From assembly GCF_030150205.1 (NCBI RefSeq), contig NZ_JASLGT010000016.1:62001-126000 (forward strand): a DNA stretch of 64,000 bases, read 5' to 3'. Source of the DNA: Niabella sp. GTDB taxonomy: Bacteria > Bacteroidota > Bacteroidia > Chitinophagales > Chitinophagaceae. The translations under genes and the position numbers were made by a program. This document shows positions 36,998-46,744 of the stretch, in pieces (the stretch's first letter is position 1; every line of letters starts with the position of its first letter). The notes beneath the pieces are model-generated. The model saw nothing but the letters and a program-made list of their open reading frames with translations. It made no database searches and was not told the origin of the DNA.

Positions 36998-37522
36998 ATG
37001 AGAAAATATGTACTAACTGTTTTAATGGTGCCGCTTGTGAGCGTAGTGTCCTTTGGTCAGGCGCGTTCTGGCGTTGGTAGTCGTTCGTTACAAGAAGCTC
37101 CCGGATCCTCCACTAAAGGTAAAGTTTCTGACAAGGTCGTCGCTTTGTCTAAAGCTGACAGTATAGCACTGGAGCGCATGACAGACAGCCTGAATTTGGT
37201 GCGATTTAAAAAGGATTCTGTAAAATCCGTTCATTACGGAAACCTTTTCAGCAATGGGTTTGGGGCCAGGCTGGGGCTAAAGAAAGATCAGATTGATGAA
37301 CTGTTTAAAATTAATTACCGGCTGGAGATGGATAAAAATAATGCTAAGGCCACCATTGAAGACAAGGCTGTCCTGTTTAGGGCGTTCGGACTGATCGAGC
37401 GGCAACGTGATGTGAGTTATAAGGAGGTATTAAGTAAGGAACAATATAAGTTATACCTGTCAGCAAAGCGGCAGATTATTAATGGTATATATGTCCAGGA
37501 AACAAAAAACAAAAAGCCCTGA
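36998..37522 (+). CDS. Small secreted protein, Spy-like helical C-terminus
   Basis: 174 residues with a signal peptide (VVSFGQ). A low-complexity Ser/Gly linker leads to a helical part: 'LGLKKDQIDELFKINYRLEMDKNN' and 'VSYKEVLSKEQYKLYLSAKRQI', a layout like the LTxxQ/Spy-type periplasmic chaperone-like proteins ('VLTPEQ..Y'). Homology is only suggestive. It is the first gene of the group leading to the RHS gene (48 bases to the next gene), so it could be a chaperone or secretion helper for that product (inference). Confidence 0.65.
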   Translation: MRKYVLTVLMVPLVSVVSFGQARSGVGSRSLQEAPGSSTKGKVSDKVVALSKADSIALERMTDSLNLVRFKKDSVKSVHYGNLFSNGFGARLGLKKDQIDELFKINYRLEMDKNNAKATIEDKAVLFRAFGLIERQRDVSYKEVLSKEQYKLYLSAKRQIINGIYVQETKNKKP

Positions 37523-37570
37523 TACCGGTAAACATAAAAAAATATATTTTTCCTTTTTGAAAACTGAGAT

Positions 37571-38023
37571 ATGAGAAACAAATTGCTTCTATTATTATAC
37601 ATCATAGTTATGCAGAGCATGAACAGCTACAGCCAGACGATCCCTGTAGGAGCCTGCGGGCTGCAGTACACCTATGATGCTTCCGGTAATTTAACAAGCC
37701 GGCAGTATATATGTGTAAATGCGCGGATCAATAGTTATAAAAAGGGAGATGCTGCGGAGTATGCCAAAAGCAGCAGTATGGAACTGCGAAAGGTCGATGT
37801 TATTTATACGCAACCAGAAAGTGGGTCAGTTGCCCTGAAGTTTGTGAGCCCGCTAAAGAGGGATCCGGTGCACATAGTGGATGCAGCCGGCAAGTATATT
37901 CAGACTCTGGAGGTAACAGGGGATCGCGTAAAAATAGACCTGGCGCAGGCGCCCAAAGGGCATTATTATATGCGGCTCAAAAGCGGCGAGGTTAATATAA
38001 ACCAGGAGATTATAAAGCTGTAA
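37571..38023 (+). CDS. Mini YD-motif protein with type IX-like sorting tail
   Basis: 150 residues with a signal peptide (MNSYSQ). Just after it comes 'QYTYDASGNLTSRQY', a single RHS-type YD repeat, and the last ~65 residues ('VHIVDAAGKYIQTLEV...PKGHYYMRLKSGEVNINQEIIKL') look like a type IX secretion C-terminal domain of the por-secretion-tail type. It is located 68 bases before the large RHS gene and shares its YD motif. A role as a surface tether, partner or decoy of the RHS shell is possible but unproven. Confidence 0.7.
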   Translation: MRNKLLLLLYIIVMQSMNSYSQTIPVGACGLQYTYDASGNLTSRQYICVNARINSYKKGDAAEYAKSSSMELRKVDVIYTQPESGSVALKFVSPLKRDPVHIVDAAGKYIQTLEVTGDRVKIDLAQAPKGHYYMRLKSGEVNINQEIIKL

Positions 38024-38103
38024 ACAGGAAATCTCCCAGCCGGATCCGGAGCTGTCAAAAAACCAAGTCTAAAAACTTAAACGAAGCCCAAATGAGAATA
38101 ACT

Positions 38104-41100
38104 ATGAAAAGAGTTTTGTTATCCAGCGTACTAGCATTGCTGACGGCAAGCGTTCTTGCTCAAATTAATCCATCAAAGCCTGTAGGAGTATTGGAAGGAA
38201 ATGCAGATGTTTCACTGGACGGTGCGGCCAGCTATAGTGTTCCAATAAAAGTACCGAAAGGGATTGCTGGGATGCAACCTTCATTATCTATAAGCTACAA
38301 CTCAAGGACGACAGACGGCCTGGCTGGCTGGGGTTGGAACCTTACAGGTTTGAGCGGTATCACCAGAGGTGGTCAGACAAGGTATCACAATGGGTTAACG
38401 ATCCCGGTTCGTTTTAATGCCGATGATAACTTTTACCTGGATGGGCAGTTACTCATTCCGGTAAGTGGCACAAACGGTAGCAATGGAACCGTGTATGAAA
38501 CAGAGGCGAAAAATTATAGCAAAATAGAATCCTTTGGCACTGTGGCTGGTGATCCCGACTGGTGGCGCGTAACTTCCAAGGAAGGGGTGGTGATGGAGTA
38601 TGGAGCGCAAACCAGTGACCGGCTAAGGGCTACAGCCAATTTCTCCTGGTTTATATCCAATACGAAGGACGTAAGTAATAATACAATTACGTACAACTAT
38701 AGCCAGTATGAGAACGGTACATGGCTGGATAATATAGCTTATTCCAACGTAACGCTACAATTTGGTTATTTCTACAAACAAAACACAAGTATTGCGTTCG
38801 TGGGGGGGATGCCATTTAAAGGGTTTAATATTTTAAACAAGATAACGATTAATATAGATGGTGTGCGGCAGATAGATTACAAGCTAAACCAGGAGGTGAA
38901 GTTAAAACGTCATTACCTAAAAAGCATTGAATTGGTTGGGACGGATAATATGAGTTCTGTGCTGACAAAGTTTGATTATGGAAAGGTGGACGAGGAAGAA
39001 GGTACCTCGTTCACCTTGGGTAGTTACAACTCTTTAAACTCAATCAACGCAACGCTGGTTCCGGGAGATTTTGATGGTGATGGAAGAACAGACTTGTTGA
39101 TTGCCGACAAGCAGGCGCGTTTCAATACAGCAGGCACGGCCATTGACAGTATAACATCTCAACGCTATGATATAGTAACAGATATACTTCCGGGCGGTGG
39201 CGTTTCGGCTCAACTAAAGTTGAGCCAGAATTTACCAGCGGCATCTTATGTAAAACAGAATGATCTCACCAGTCCATACTCCAGTTACCCAACGGATTTT
39301 AATGGCAATGGGAAAGACGGTATTTTAAGGGCAACAAATAAATATCACATTTTCTGGAACACAAAAGGTGGGCAGGAGGAAGATGGAATGAGCTATACGG
39401 ATTATCTTAAGCTTGATAATTTTACGTCGAACGGAAGTGGCGGCCTTAGTGTAGATTCAACAGCACTTCCTATCCCCAATTCACTTGGGGATAATTACAA
39501 TTTTTATTTGAAGGATGCTAACTCATTGGTTCAGGGAGACTTTGATGGTGATGGGAAAGGTGATGCGATCATGATTTTAGGACGGCAGTATCAAACGGGC
39601 ACCGGCAGTAAACAATGGTCCTGGGTATTTCCAACAGGATGGACTTATGCGTATTATCCGATCTTCGATTATTCTTATAAAGCCTTTTTTACTAATACAT
39701 CCAATGGCTATTATAATAGCGAGATCCTGGGGCTGGGCAATGAGGTGAAAGACGCAAAAGCTATTTATGCAATAGACTTTGATGGTGACGGAAAGCAGGA
39801 GTTAATTGTATTTAAGCCGTATAGCTATATCGTTTATGCAATCAATCAGATTCCTGCTAGTAGCGGCTATAATTTCCAGGCAACCCAGATACTGAATGCG
39901 GTTAACATTTCTTATAATAATTACCGGCAGGTAATGATCGGTGATTTTAACGGGGACAAAAAGACTGATATAGTTTGTATCAGTAATAATACGAGTTACG
40001 CATCAGTATTTTATAGTTCGGGTACAGACTATAAGTATGCACCATTCTATCTGCAGTATACTCCCAGTTTTGATTATAGATTGACACAGTCGCCTACTTC
40101 AATTGCCCGTCCTGCCAGGTTTGCAGCGGCAGATTTAAACGGAGATGGACTAACAGACATATATCAATCAGATACATATACTGCAACTTTTTCTTATCCT
40201 GGGCCAGGCACTACCACTACTACTACTCCAAATGATGCCACAATATGTAAAAACGGTACATGTACCTATTATTATATGCAACAACGCCAGGCTGTATATT
40301 ATTCCAAAGGGTTGGATTCTTATGAAATGTACGAGCCCATGCAAACAGCGTATGTATGTGAAAGCAATTGGAATAATTTTTTGGATCAGCATCCTGATGC
40401 AGAAATAGTTGAGACCGATTTTGGGGGTTGTTGGAATCCCTATACACATCAGGACGAATATACCTATTACGTAACCTATGATTACCAGCCAGTAACAACT
40501 TATACATATATATATACGACGCCGACTGGCACTAACTACAATCTGGATAATACTCCTTATTTTCCGCTAAGCATCGGTGATTTTGATGGCGATGGCAAAA
40601 TGGAACTGATTCAGGGAGATGCAACAAACTACGGTTTAATAAACGGAACCAAGGGGATAGGAGCAAACAAGGATGTAAGTTTGCTGAACAAGGTGACTGA
40701 TGGTTTTGGTAATGAAACAACGTTTACCTATGAATCATTGGCGGAAAAAAACAGCGGTCCAATATACACTACTACCGGTGCTTTGAGCAACGCCTATCCC
40801 ATTAATGTAATGTCACTGCCGATTAAGGTGGTAAAAAACCAGCAGTCACCGGATGGTATCGGGGGAACAGTAACCCGTAACTATAGGTATGAAGACCTGG
40901 TATTAGACCGGCAAAAAGGGCTCTTGGGATTTGCTAAAATGACAACATCATCGACGCTCGGAGATAAAACGGAGTCTACTAGTGAACTGAGTGGCTATTA
41001 CCGTGTGCTCTTACCGAAAACAAGTAACATGTATTTGAACGACACGCTGATCAGCACTTCTGTACAGACCAGTACCATTGTACCACTGAGCACAACTTCT

Positions 41101-44100
41101 ACCCGATATTATACATCGTTCAATCGTATCAAAGTGCAATCGGCCACAAGTATTGAGCGGAACCTGGTGAGTGGTGCTGCTGTGAAGAGGGAAATGTCCT
41201 ATGATAGCTATGATAATGTAACGCAACAGGTCACCAAGTCCGGTTACTGGGACGGAAGTGATGTAACAGCTTTAGAGACAGCTACTGTCAGCACCCAGTA
41301 CACACAAACGGGCAAAGCACTGGTGCCTGTATTTCCCATCCAGGTTACAGCAAGTAATACCAAAGGGACCAACACTGCCAGCAAGATCGGTACCATGTCT
41401 TATACAACAGACCGGGGCCTGCTGCAAAATAAAACGGATTGGGCATCCACGCCGTTGGCGGCATCTACAACTTACAGCTATGATATATATGGCAATATGA
41501 TTCAGTCGGTAAGTTCAATACCCAGCAAACCGAATCTAACAACAACATATACTTATGATGTAGCCCAGAAGTTTGTTGTTAATACTGTAGCTAGTTGTGA
41601 TGGCATAACAAGTACGGGATCCGTTACCTATCACCCGTTATGGGCCGTACCGCTAACGTCAACAGACGGGGATGGAACCTCGGGCAGCCTGACCACTATC
41701 TACGAGTATGATGCGCTGGGCAAGCTAATGAAAACGACAACGCCTTTAGGACATCAGATATTTGAATCGGATGTATGGGATGTTAACGGTCAGCAAACGT
41801 ATTACCATTTAGTAGACTATCCTGATGGAGTGAAGTCGGATCAGAAAGTATGGTACGACCGTTTGGGAAGGGGTATTAAAACACAGGTATTGGGTTGGAA
41901 CGGTCAATGGACAACACAGACGAAAAACTACGATGCAAAAGGGCGAATCTCCTCAGAATCTGCTCCATATTACACCGGCGAGACCATCCTGACGACAACC
42001 AGTATCTATGGTGCTCCGTTGAATCAACTATCAGCAACTATTACGCCAAATGGTACAGCAACAATATCATATAGTTACCCTGGCTATGGGCAGTCTGTTA
42101 TAACGCGAACCAACCTGGCTGGTCAAGTAAGTAGCGAGAAAAGAGACGCTATTGGGCTGTCTATAGAGACATTAGATCATGGTGGCGTTGTGACATATGC
42201 TTATGATGAACGAAGGAACCCTCTTACTACAGTGGTCAATGGTACAACCATGGTAACGAATACCTATGATAGTTATGGAAGAAAGATACTGGCAAACGAA
42301 GCAAACGCAGGAACTATTGGATATGAATATGACGCTTCAGGCCTATTAACTAAACAAACGGATGCAAATGGGAAAATCACAAATTTGACCTATGACGGCT
42401 TGGGACGGGCGCTAACCCGAACAACAGTAGATGGTACAACGACGTTCGAATACTACAATGCGGCCAATAATAAGGCATTAAAAAAGATATCGAACGGGGA
42501 CCACAGTAGAGAAACATTCTATGATAATTATCAGAGGGTTGTTCAGCAGCAGGATATTATAACTGGAGAGGGGACATTTAATACGGTTTACGAATATGAC
42601 GCGAATGATAATCTCTCTGCAACTATATATCCAGATGGCACAAGGATTGAAAACCAGTATACAAATGCCGGTATCTTGACTAAGGTGCTAAAGGGAACAA
42701 ATGTTCTCTATGAGGCGGCGGGTTTTGATGGTCTGGGGCATGCCACACAGTATAGGCTTGTAAATGGGTTACTAAGTACAAATTACTATGATAAGGGCTT
42801 GCCGACTAAATATTATACTGCTGGTATTCAGGATTTAAGGTTTAGCTTTGATTTGAATACAGGAAATTTAAGCTCGCGGAACGATGCTCTTAGAAGCTTG
42901 TCTGAGGTGTTTACGTATGATAACCTTAATCGGTTGACCTCCGCGACTGTAAATGGGACCCAACAATTTTCCATCACTTATGACGGGGCCGGCACATCGC
43001 AAAGCGTCGGTAATATAGCCTCAAAGTCAGATATTGGAAATTACACCTATATGACGGCGAGACCGAATGCTGTTGCGTATGTCAGCCCGATGGTGGGAAC
43101 GTCTGCCCTGGTAAGTGACCCGGCATTAAGCGTAAGCTATAGCAGTTTCCAAAGGCCACTGCAGATCGTAAAGGGCATAAATACGTTGGACCTTACCTAT
43201 GGAGTGGATGACGAAAGAGTAAAGACGGTGCAGAGTATAGCAGGATCGATGGAGACAAAGTTGTTCCTGGGTAGTTATGAAAGGCAAAGTCTGCCCGGTG
43301 GGGTGGTTAACCATATTGTATATGTAGCGGGTGGCAATGGATTATGTGCAATGATCATTAATGGAGCTCCTCATGCAGTGTATACGGATTACCTGGGGAG
43401 CATATTAGTGGTGACCAATTCCAGCGGTACCGTAGTCGCTGAGCAGAACTTTGATGCATGGGGCCGTAAACGAAACCCAGCTAACTGGACTTACGCCAGT
43501 GTGCCATCCGTACCCGTTTGGTTGTTTAGAGGCTATACTGGACACGAGCAGCTGGAAGCGTTCGGGTTAATCAACATGAACGCCCGGTTGTATGATCCTT
43601 TTACCGGAAAGATGCTGAGCCCCGACAATTATGGATCGGGGGTATATGGAACGCAGGGATTCAATAGATACTCCTATGCAAATAACAACCCGTTAATGTT
43701 TCGGGACCTAACGGGGAATTGGGCTGGTTGGGATGATGTTATAGTCGCTGGCGCCGGATTTTTGTTTGGGTATATTAAACACGGTATTACAACTCATGAC
43801 TGGGGGCTGAAGGCCCTGGGTGAAGGTGCATTGACTGCAGCTACTTTTATGTTAGGTTATTATACAGGTGGCTCAAGTGTTGCTGCATCAGGGTATGCAA
43901 GTATATTTGGCCAGGCAGGCGCAAATCTCGTTGCAGCGGGCTACGCTGCCGGTATGGTAGCAACTAGTGCTGCGTCCTCCCTTTTTCCTCAAATGACGAT
44001 ACCTATAAGCAAAAATTTCGCCCTGAGTTTTGGACCTTCGATTGCATTCGGCTCAACCGGTGCGAGCTTTGGGTTGTCGGCGAGCGGAACTGCTACATTT

Positions 44101-44730
44101 GGGGACTTTTCCTTGACTGCTGGATTAGGTGTGGGAAAAACCTTGAATTCGGTAGATGTCAAGGCTGAGGGGTGGTATAATACGAATACTGTTGCAGTGA
44201 GGTTAGGTGGATTTGGAGTCTCATCGACGGGTATCAACGTCGGGGATGGGAAAAATTACTATAATCAAAGGGTGAACGGAATAACTTATAATAGCAAAAA
44301 AGGCTTTTATTTTGCGTTTTATGATGACTATAGTCCAATTGGATCTTCCACAGATAAGGGTAGGACTTTTGCTTTGGAGATGGGGTATGGAAATTTTGGA
44401 TTTGGCACACAGATCTTTACAACTGATCATAGCAAATATGAAGATGCACTTGGGGGTGCATCATCTTGGAAATCAAGGATATGGGGGTATAATAATAAGA
44501 GAGGGGTGTATGATAATAACACACGGAGCATTTCCAGCCCACTTTATTTTTCTATAAAAGCGCAAAATGGGTTTTCCTATCGTTTTGGTATAGAGTCGCC
44601 AATGGTGCAGGACTTTTTTCAGAATGGATTTCATAAGTATCTTTTCCCTACTCCTTATTTTCGAACTGACTATGATACGCCAACCCGGCCTTATGGGTAT
44701 TTTGGTAATGGCCCGGCTTATTGGTTTTAA
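38104..44730 (+). CDS. SpvB/FG-GAP/RHS-repeat protein with variable C-terminal toxin-like region
   Basis: 2208 residues from the ATG at 38104 (alternative ATG at 38092), with a signal peptide MKRVLLSSVLALLTASVLAQ. Residues ~25-170 resemble the SpvB/TcaC N-terminus ('GAASYSVPIKVPKGIAGMQPSLSISYNS'). At least six FG-GAP/VCBS-type motifs follow ('GDFDGDGRTDLLIAD', 'GDFDGDGKGDAIMIL') up to ~830. YD repeats fill ~1100-1750, and the RHS core ('FRGYTGHEQLEAFGLINMNARLYDPFTGKMLSPD...YSYANNNPLMFRDLTGN') ends near 1870. After this boundary lies a ~340-residue unrelated tail of beta character, the usual site of polymorphic toxin domains. It may belong to the 'polymorphic toxin type 23' type (weak recollection). 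Tandem lipoprotein genes follow immediately. Confidence 0.85.
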   Translation: MKRVLLSSVLALLTASVLAQINPSKPVGVLEGNADVSLDGAASYSVPIKVPKGIAGMQPSLSISYNSRTTDGLAGWGWNLTGLSGITRGGQTRYHNGLTIPVRFNADDNFYLDGQLLIPVSGTNGSNGTVYETEAKNYSKIESFGTVAGDPDWWRVTSKEGVVMEYGAQTSDRLRATANFSWFISNTKDVSNNTITYNYSQYENGTWLDNIAYSNVTLQFGYFYKQNTSIAFVGGMPFKGFNILNKITINIDGVRQIDYKLNQEVKLKRHYLKSIELVGTDNMSSVLTKFDYGKVDEEEGTSFTLGSYNSLNSINATLVPGDFDGDGRTDLLIADKQARFNTAGTAIDSITSQRYDIVTDILPGGGVSAQLKLSQNLPAASYVKQNDLTSPYSSYPTDFNGNGKDGILRATNKYHIFWNTKGGQEEDGMSYTDYLKLDNFTSNGSGGLSVDSTALPIPNSLGDNYNFYLKDANSLVQGDFDGDGKGDAIMILGRQYQTGTGSKQWSWVFPTGWTYAYYPIFDYSYKAFFTNTSNGYYNSEILGLGNEVKDAKAIYAIDFDGDGKQELIVFKPYSYIVYAINQIPASSGYNFQATQILNAVNISYNNYRQVMIGDFNGDKKTDIVCISNNTSYASVFYSSGTDYKYAPFYLQYTPSFDYRLTQSPTSIARPARFAAADLNGDGLTDIYQSDTYTATFSYPGPGTTTTTTPNDATICKNGTCTYYYMQQRQAVYYSKGLDSYEMYEPMQTAYVCESNWNNFLDQHPDAEIVETDFGGCWNPYTHQDEYTYYVTYDYQPVTTYTYIYTTPTGTNYNLDNTPYFPLSIGDFDGDGKMELIQGDATNYGLINGTKGIGANKDVSLLNKVTDGFGNETTFTYESLAEKNSGPIYTTTGALSNAYPINVMSLPIKVVKNQQSPDGIGGTVTRNYRYEDLVLDRQKGLLGFAKMTTSSTLGDKTESTSELSGYYRVLLPKTSNMYLNDTLISTSVQTSTIVPLSTTSTRYYTSFNRIKVQSATSIERNLVSGAAVKREMSYDSYDNVTQQVTKSGYWDGSDVTALETATVSTQYTQTGKALVPVFPIQVTASNTKGTNTASKIGTMSYTTDRGLLQNKTDWASTPLAASTTYSYDIYGNMIQSVSSIPSKPNLTTTYTYDVAQKFVVNTVASCDGITSTGSVTYHPLWAVPLTSTDGDGTSGSLTTIYEYDALGKLMKTTTPLGHQIFESDVWDVNGQQTYYHLVDYPDGVKSDQKVWYDRLGRGIKTQVLGWNGQWTTQTKNYDAKGRISSESAPYYTGETILTTTSIYGAPLNQLSATITPNGTATISYSYPGYGQSVITRTNLAGQVSSEKRDAIGLSIETLDHGGVVTYAYDERRNPLTTVVNGTTMVTNTYDSYGRKILANEANAGTIGYEYDASGLLTKQTDANGKITNLTYDGLGRALTRTTVDGTTTFEYYNAANNKALKKISNGDHSRETFYDNYQRVVQQQDIITGEGTFNTVYEYDANDNLSATIYPDGTRIENQYTNAGILTKVLKGTNVLYEAAGFDGLGHATQYRLVNGLLSTNYYDKGLPTKYYTAGIQDLRFSFDLNTGNLSSRNDALRSLSEVFTYDNLNRLTSATVNGTQQFSITYDGAGTSQSVGNIASKSDIGNYTYMTARPNAVAYVSPMVGTSALVSDPALSVSYSSFQRPLQIVKGINTLDLTYGVDDERVKTVQSIAGSMETKLFLGSYERQSLPGGVVNHIVYVAGGNGLCAMIINGAPHAVYTDYLGSILVVTNSSGTVVAEQNFDAWGRKRNPANWTYASVPSVPVWLFRGYTGHEQLEAFGLINMNARLYDPFTGKMLSPDNYGSGVYGTQGFNRYSYANNNPLMFRDLTGNWAGWDDVIVAGAGFLFGYIKHGITTHDWGLKALGEGALTAATFMLGYYTGGSSVAASGYASIFGQAGANLVAAGYAAGMVATSAASSLFPQMTIPISKNFALSFGPSIAFGSTGASFGLSASGTATFGDFSLTAGLGVGKTLNSVDVKAEGWYNTNTVAVRLGGFGVSSTGINVGDGKNYYNQRVNGITYNSKKGFYFAFYDDYSPIGSSTDKGRTFALEMGYGNFGFGTQIFTTDHSKYEDALGGASSWKSRIWGYNNKRGVYDNNTRSISSPLYFSIKAQNGFSYRFGIESPMVQDFFQNGFHKYLFPTPYFRTDYDTPTRPYGYFGNGPAYWF

Positions 44731-44742
44731 ATTAAATTTGCA

Positions 44743-45333
44743 ATGATGCGTACTGTTTTAATATTTTGGTTGCTGATCATTTTTGGTCACTACTCCTGTG
44801 TACAGTTAAAAATACCTGAAAAGAAGTATTTTACCCTGGCCGCTTCAAAATGGACCAATAATGATATTGTTAAAACAAATGGTTATTATTACCGGAAGCA
44901 TCAAAAGACCGGGGAATACTGGATAATTATTCTATATGATGATGGATTTTGCAGTTTAATTATGAAGCCTGGATTTAATGAATTAAAACAGGTGGAGGCG
45001 TATATTTATTCTAAAAAAGATGAATTTCAAAAAAAGAAGGACGATGTTAGTTGGGGGAAATATTGTATTCAAAGCAACAAAGTAATTACAATAGAGAACT
45101 TTAATTTCAATCCTGACAATGGAAATTTGGCTGTTTATCGTAAAGTAGGGCAGGTGCTAAATGACACTACTTTTCGGATGGATAGTTTTTGGGTAAACAA
45201 TGAGCAATATAGGGATGACAAGGCGATTTACCATTTTAAGCAGTATAACCCTATGCCGTCCTCTCGTAATTGGATAGAAAATACTGGCTGGTATAAGAAA
45301 ATAAACGGTGTAGATAATCATCCTATAAAATAA
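44743..45333 (+). CDS. Candidate immunity lipoprotein 1
   Basis: 196 residues with a lipoprotein signal (IFGHYSC-VQLK). It starts 12 bases after the RHS stop, suggesting translational coupling. It shares about a third of its residues, and all its landmarks ('SCVQLKIPEKKYFTLAASKW', 'TNGYYY', 'SWGKY', 'PSSRNWIENTGWYKK'), with the gene at 45612-46178. No known domain. Position after a toxin-like RHS tail, presence of paralogues and lipid anchoring fit an immunity protein protecting the cell envelope (inference). A secreted accessory protein is the alternative. Confidence 0.7.
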   Translation: MMRTVLIFWLLIIFGHYSCVQLKIPEKKYFTLAASKWTNNDIVKTNGYYYRKHQKTGEYWIIILYDDGFCSLIMKPGFNELKQVEAYIYSKKDEFQKKKDDVSWGKYCIQSNKVITIENFNFNPDNGNLAVYRKVGQVLNDTTFRMDSFWVNNEQYRDDKAIYHFKQYNPMPSSRNWIENTGWYKKINGVDNHPIK

Positions 45334-45337
45334 TAGT

Positions 45338-45526
45338 ATGCGTTTGATGACTTCATGTTCATTTGTCATTTTGGGTGGCTACTCTTGTAGACAATTAAAA
45401 GGACCGAAACGAAGTACGGAAGAGTACAATAGCGGAGATTCCCTGTTCGGGTTTAAGGACTTTGATTCATTGCCATCGTCAGCTAACTGGATTGAGAAAG
45501 GTGGTTGGCACGGGAGCATGAATTAG
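45338..45526 (+). pseudogene. Internally deleted paralogue of the immunity lipoproteins
   Basis: A 62-codon frame that fuses the family's N-terminus ('LGGYSCRQLKGPKR') directly to its C-terminus ('FDSLPSSANWIEKGGWHGSMN'), lacking ~120 central residues present in both neighbours. It begins 4 bases after the first lipoprotein gene. The frame is open, so a short lipoprotein could still be made, but the loss of the central part argues for a decaying copy. Confidence 0.6.
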
Positions 45527-45611
45527 GAACATTGCAATGTTGAATGGCAATGATTGCTTCCAGATAGAATGTTTATTAAACTGCGGCGACGTATATTAAG
45601 ACTCAAGATTT

Positions 45612-46178
45612 ATGAAATTTGTTCTGTATTTGTGTGGGTCCCTTTTTTGTGTTGTTTCTTCATGTGTGCAGTTGAAAATAGTTGAGAAGAAGTACTTTAC
45701 ATTAGGCACATCCAAATGGGTTAATAACGGTATAATGAATACGAATGGGTACTATTATACTCAGGATGTTCACAGTAAAAAGTACACCGCGCTAATATTA
45801 TTCGATAATGGCTTTTGTTGCGCCTGCCATAAAAGTTTTTCCAGCCTGGATGATATCAATGGCTATCTCAACACTAAAATGGCGGATTTTCCTAATGATA
45901 AAAATAGCAGTGAGGCCAGTTGGGGTAAATATTCTATAGTGGAAAATAAAATTAGTATTGAGTACTTTTTCCCCAATTATGACAATGGTAATATTGGTGT
46001 TTATCATTTCGAAGGGGAGCAGATAGGTCTTAATAGTTTTAAGTTAACTGAAATGCTCTATAATGGAACGAAACGCTGGCCGTTCGCTTCTGAAACATTC
46101 TATTTTAACCATTATAAACCATTGCCGTCTGCAGGCAATTGGATAGAGCAGTGTAGTTGGTATAAGAAAATGCAATAG
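45612..46178 (+). CDS. Candidate immunity lipoprotein 2
   Basis: 188 residues with lipoprotein signal (CVVSSC-VQLK), paralogous to the gene at 44743: same 'QLKIVEKKYFTLGTSKW', 'TNGYYYTQ', 'ASWGKYSI', 'NYDNGNIGVYHF' and 'PSAGNWIEQCSWYKKM' landmarks. No recognised domain. It follows the internally deleted copy by 85 bases. Divergence between copies 1 and 2 suggests they might protect against different toxin tails (inference). Confidence 0.7.
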   Translation: MKFVLYLCGSLFCVVSSCVQLKIVEKKYFTLGTSKWVNNGIMNTNGYYYTQDVHSKKYTALILFDNGFCCACHKSFSSLDDINGYLNTKMADFPNDKNSSEASWGKYSIVENKISIEYFFPNYDNGNIGVYHFEGEQIGLNSFKLTEMLYNGTKRWPFASETFYFNHYKPLPSAGNWIEQCSWYKKMQ

Positions 46179-46339
46179 AGCTACGGAAATGTGGTTTGTC
46201 AATAATTGAGTTTAGATAGAAGTGGATGTTTGTTAAACTATCGTAAGGAATATTTTGACCCGGGATATGTGAAATGCGCGCCTATTTTAGTGATTGGATT
46301 TATGATGCTGTCGACATACAAAGAGGATCCATTTGGAAA

Positions 46340-46491
46340 ACCGGTGTAATGCTTGTTATGATCGGGGGCAAACAGTATATATACAGTGTAAGTCATAAGC
46401 ATAAAAAAAGCTCCTTAAAAGGAGCTTTTGTAGCGGGATCGGGAAAATGAACGAACCAGATTGCGAAGAGTTTTTGAAGTTTTGCGCATTG
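46340..46491 (+). repeat. Direct repeat, right copy (bounds the RHS block)
   Basis: Counterpart of 34350-34500 in the same orientation, with strong identity over 46368-46491. It includes a hairpin (AAAAGCTCC 46406-46414, GGAGCTTTT 46421-46429) that can terminate the RHS operon, and the same TAGCGGGATCGGGAAAATGA tract. It lies 190 bases after the last lipoprotein gene. Confidence 0.75.
46406..46429 (+). terminator. Intrinsic terminator of the RHS operon
   Basis: 9-bp stem AAAAGCTCC/GGAGCTTTT with loop TTAAAA, flanked by A and T tracts. It lies within the right direct-repeat copy. Confidence 0.65.
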
Positions 46492-46744
46492 CCTGATTAC
46501 CGGGATGACATTGTTTGCTTTAAGTAAAGGTTCTGACGCCAAACGATTTATAAGAGGAACCCAGCTCATGTTAAAATCGGGAATATAAACAGGCCTACCC
46601 AATAAATTTTTTTGCTCACACTGTTTTTAAGTAGCATCTAGTGATGGCCCACGCTGTTATTTGTAAGGATGACATTTGTTTTTTATATTCGTGTAATCGA
46701 TTTCATTTTTTTGTGTTTGTTTGCTGTAATAGGTTAATTGCCAT

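Larger units (their letters stand above)
46179..46744. other. Intergenic region with the right direct-repeat copy
   Basis: 566 bases. Its centre is the right copy of the direct repeat with a terminator hairpin. The remaining sequence up to the GH127 gene is T-rich and should hold that gene's promoter. No further gene is supported. Confidence 0.5.
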
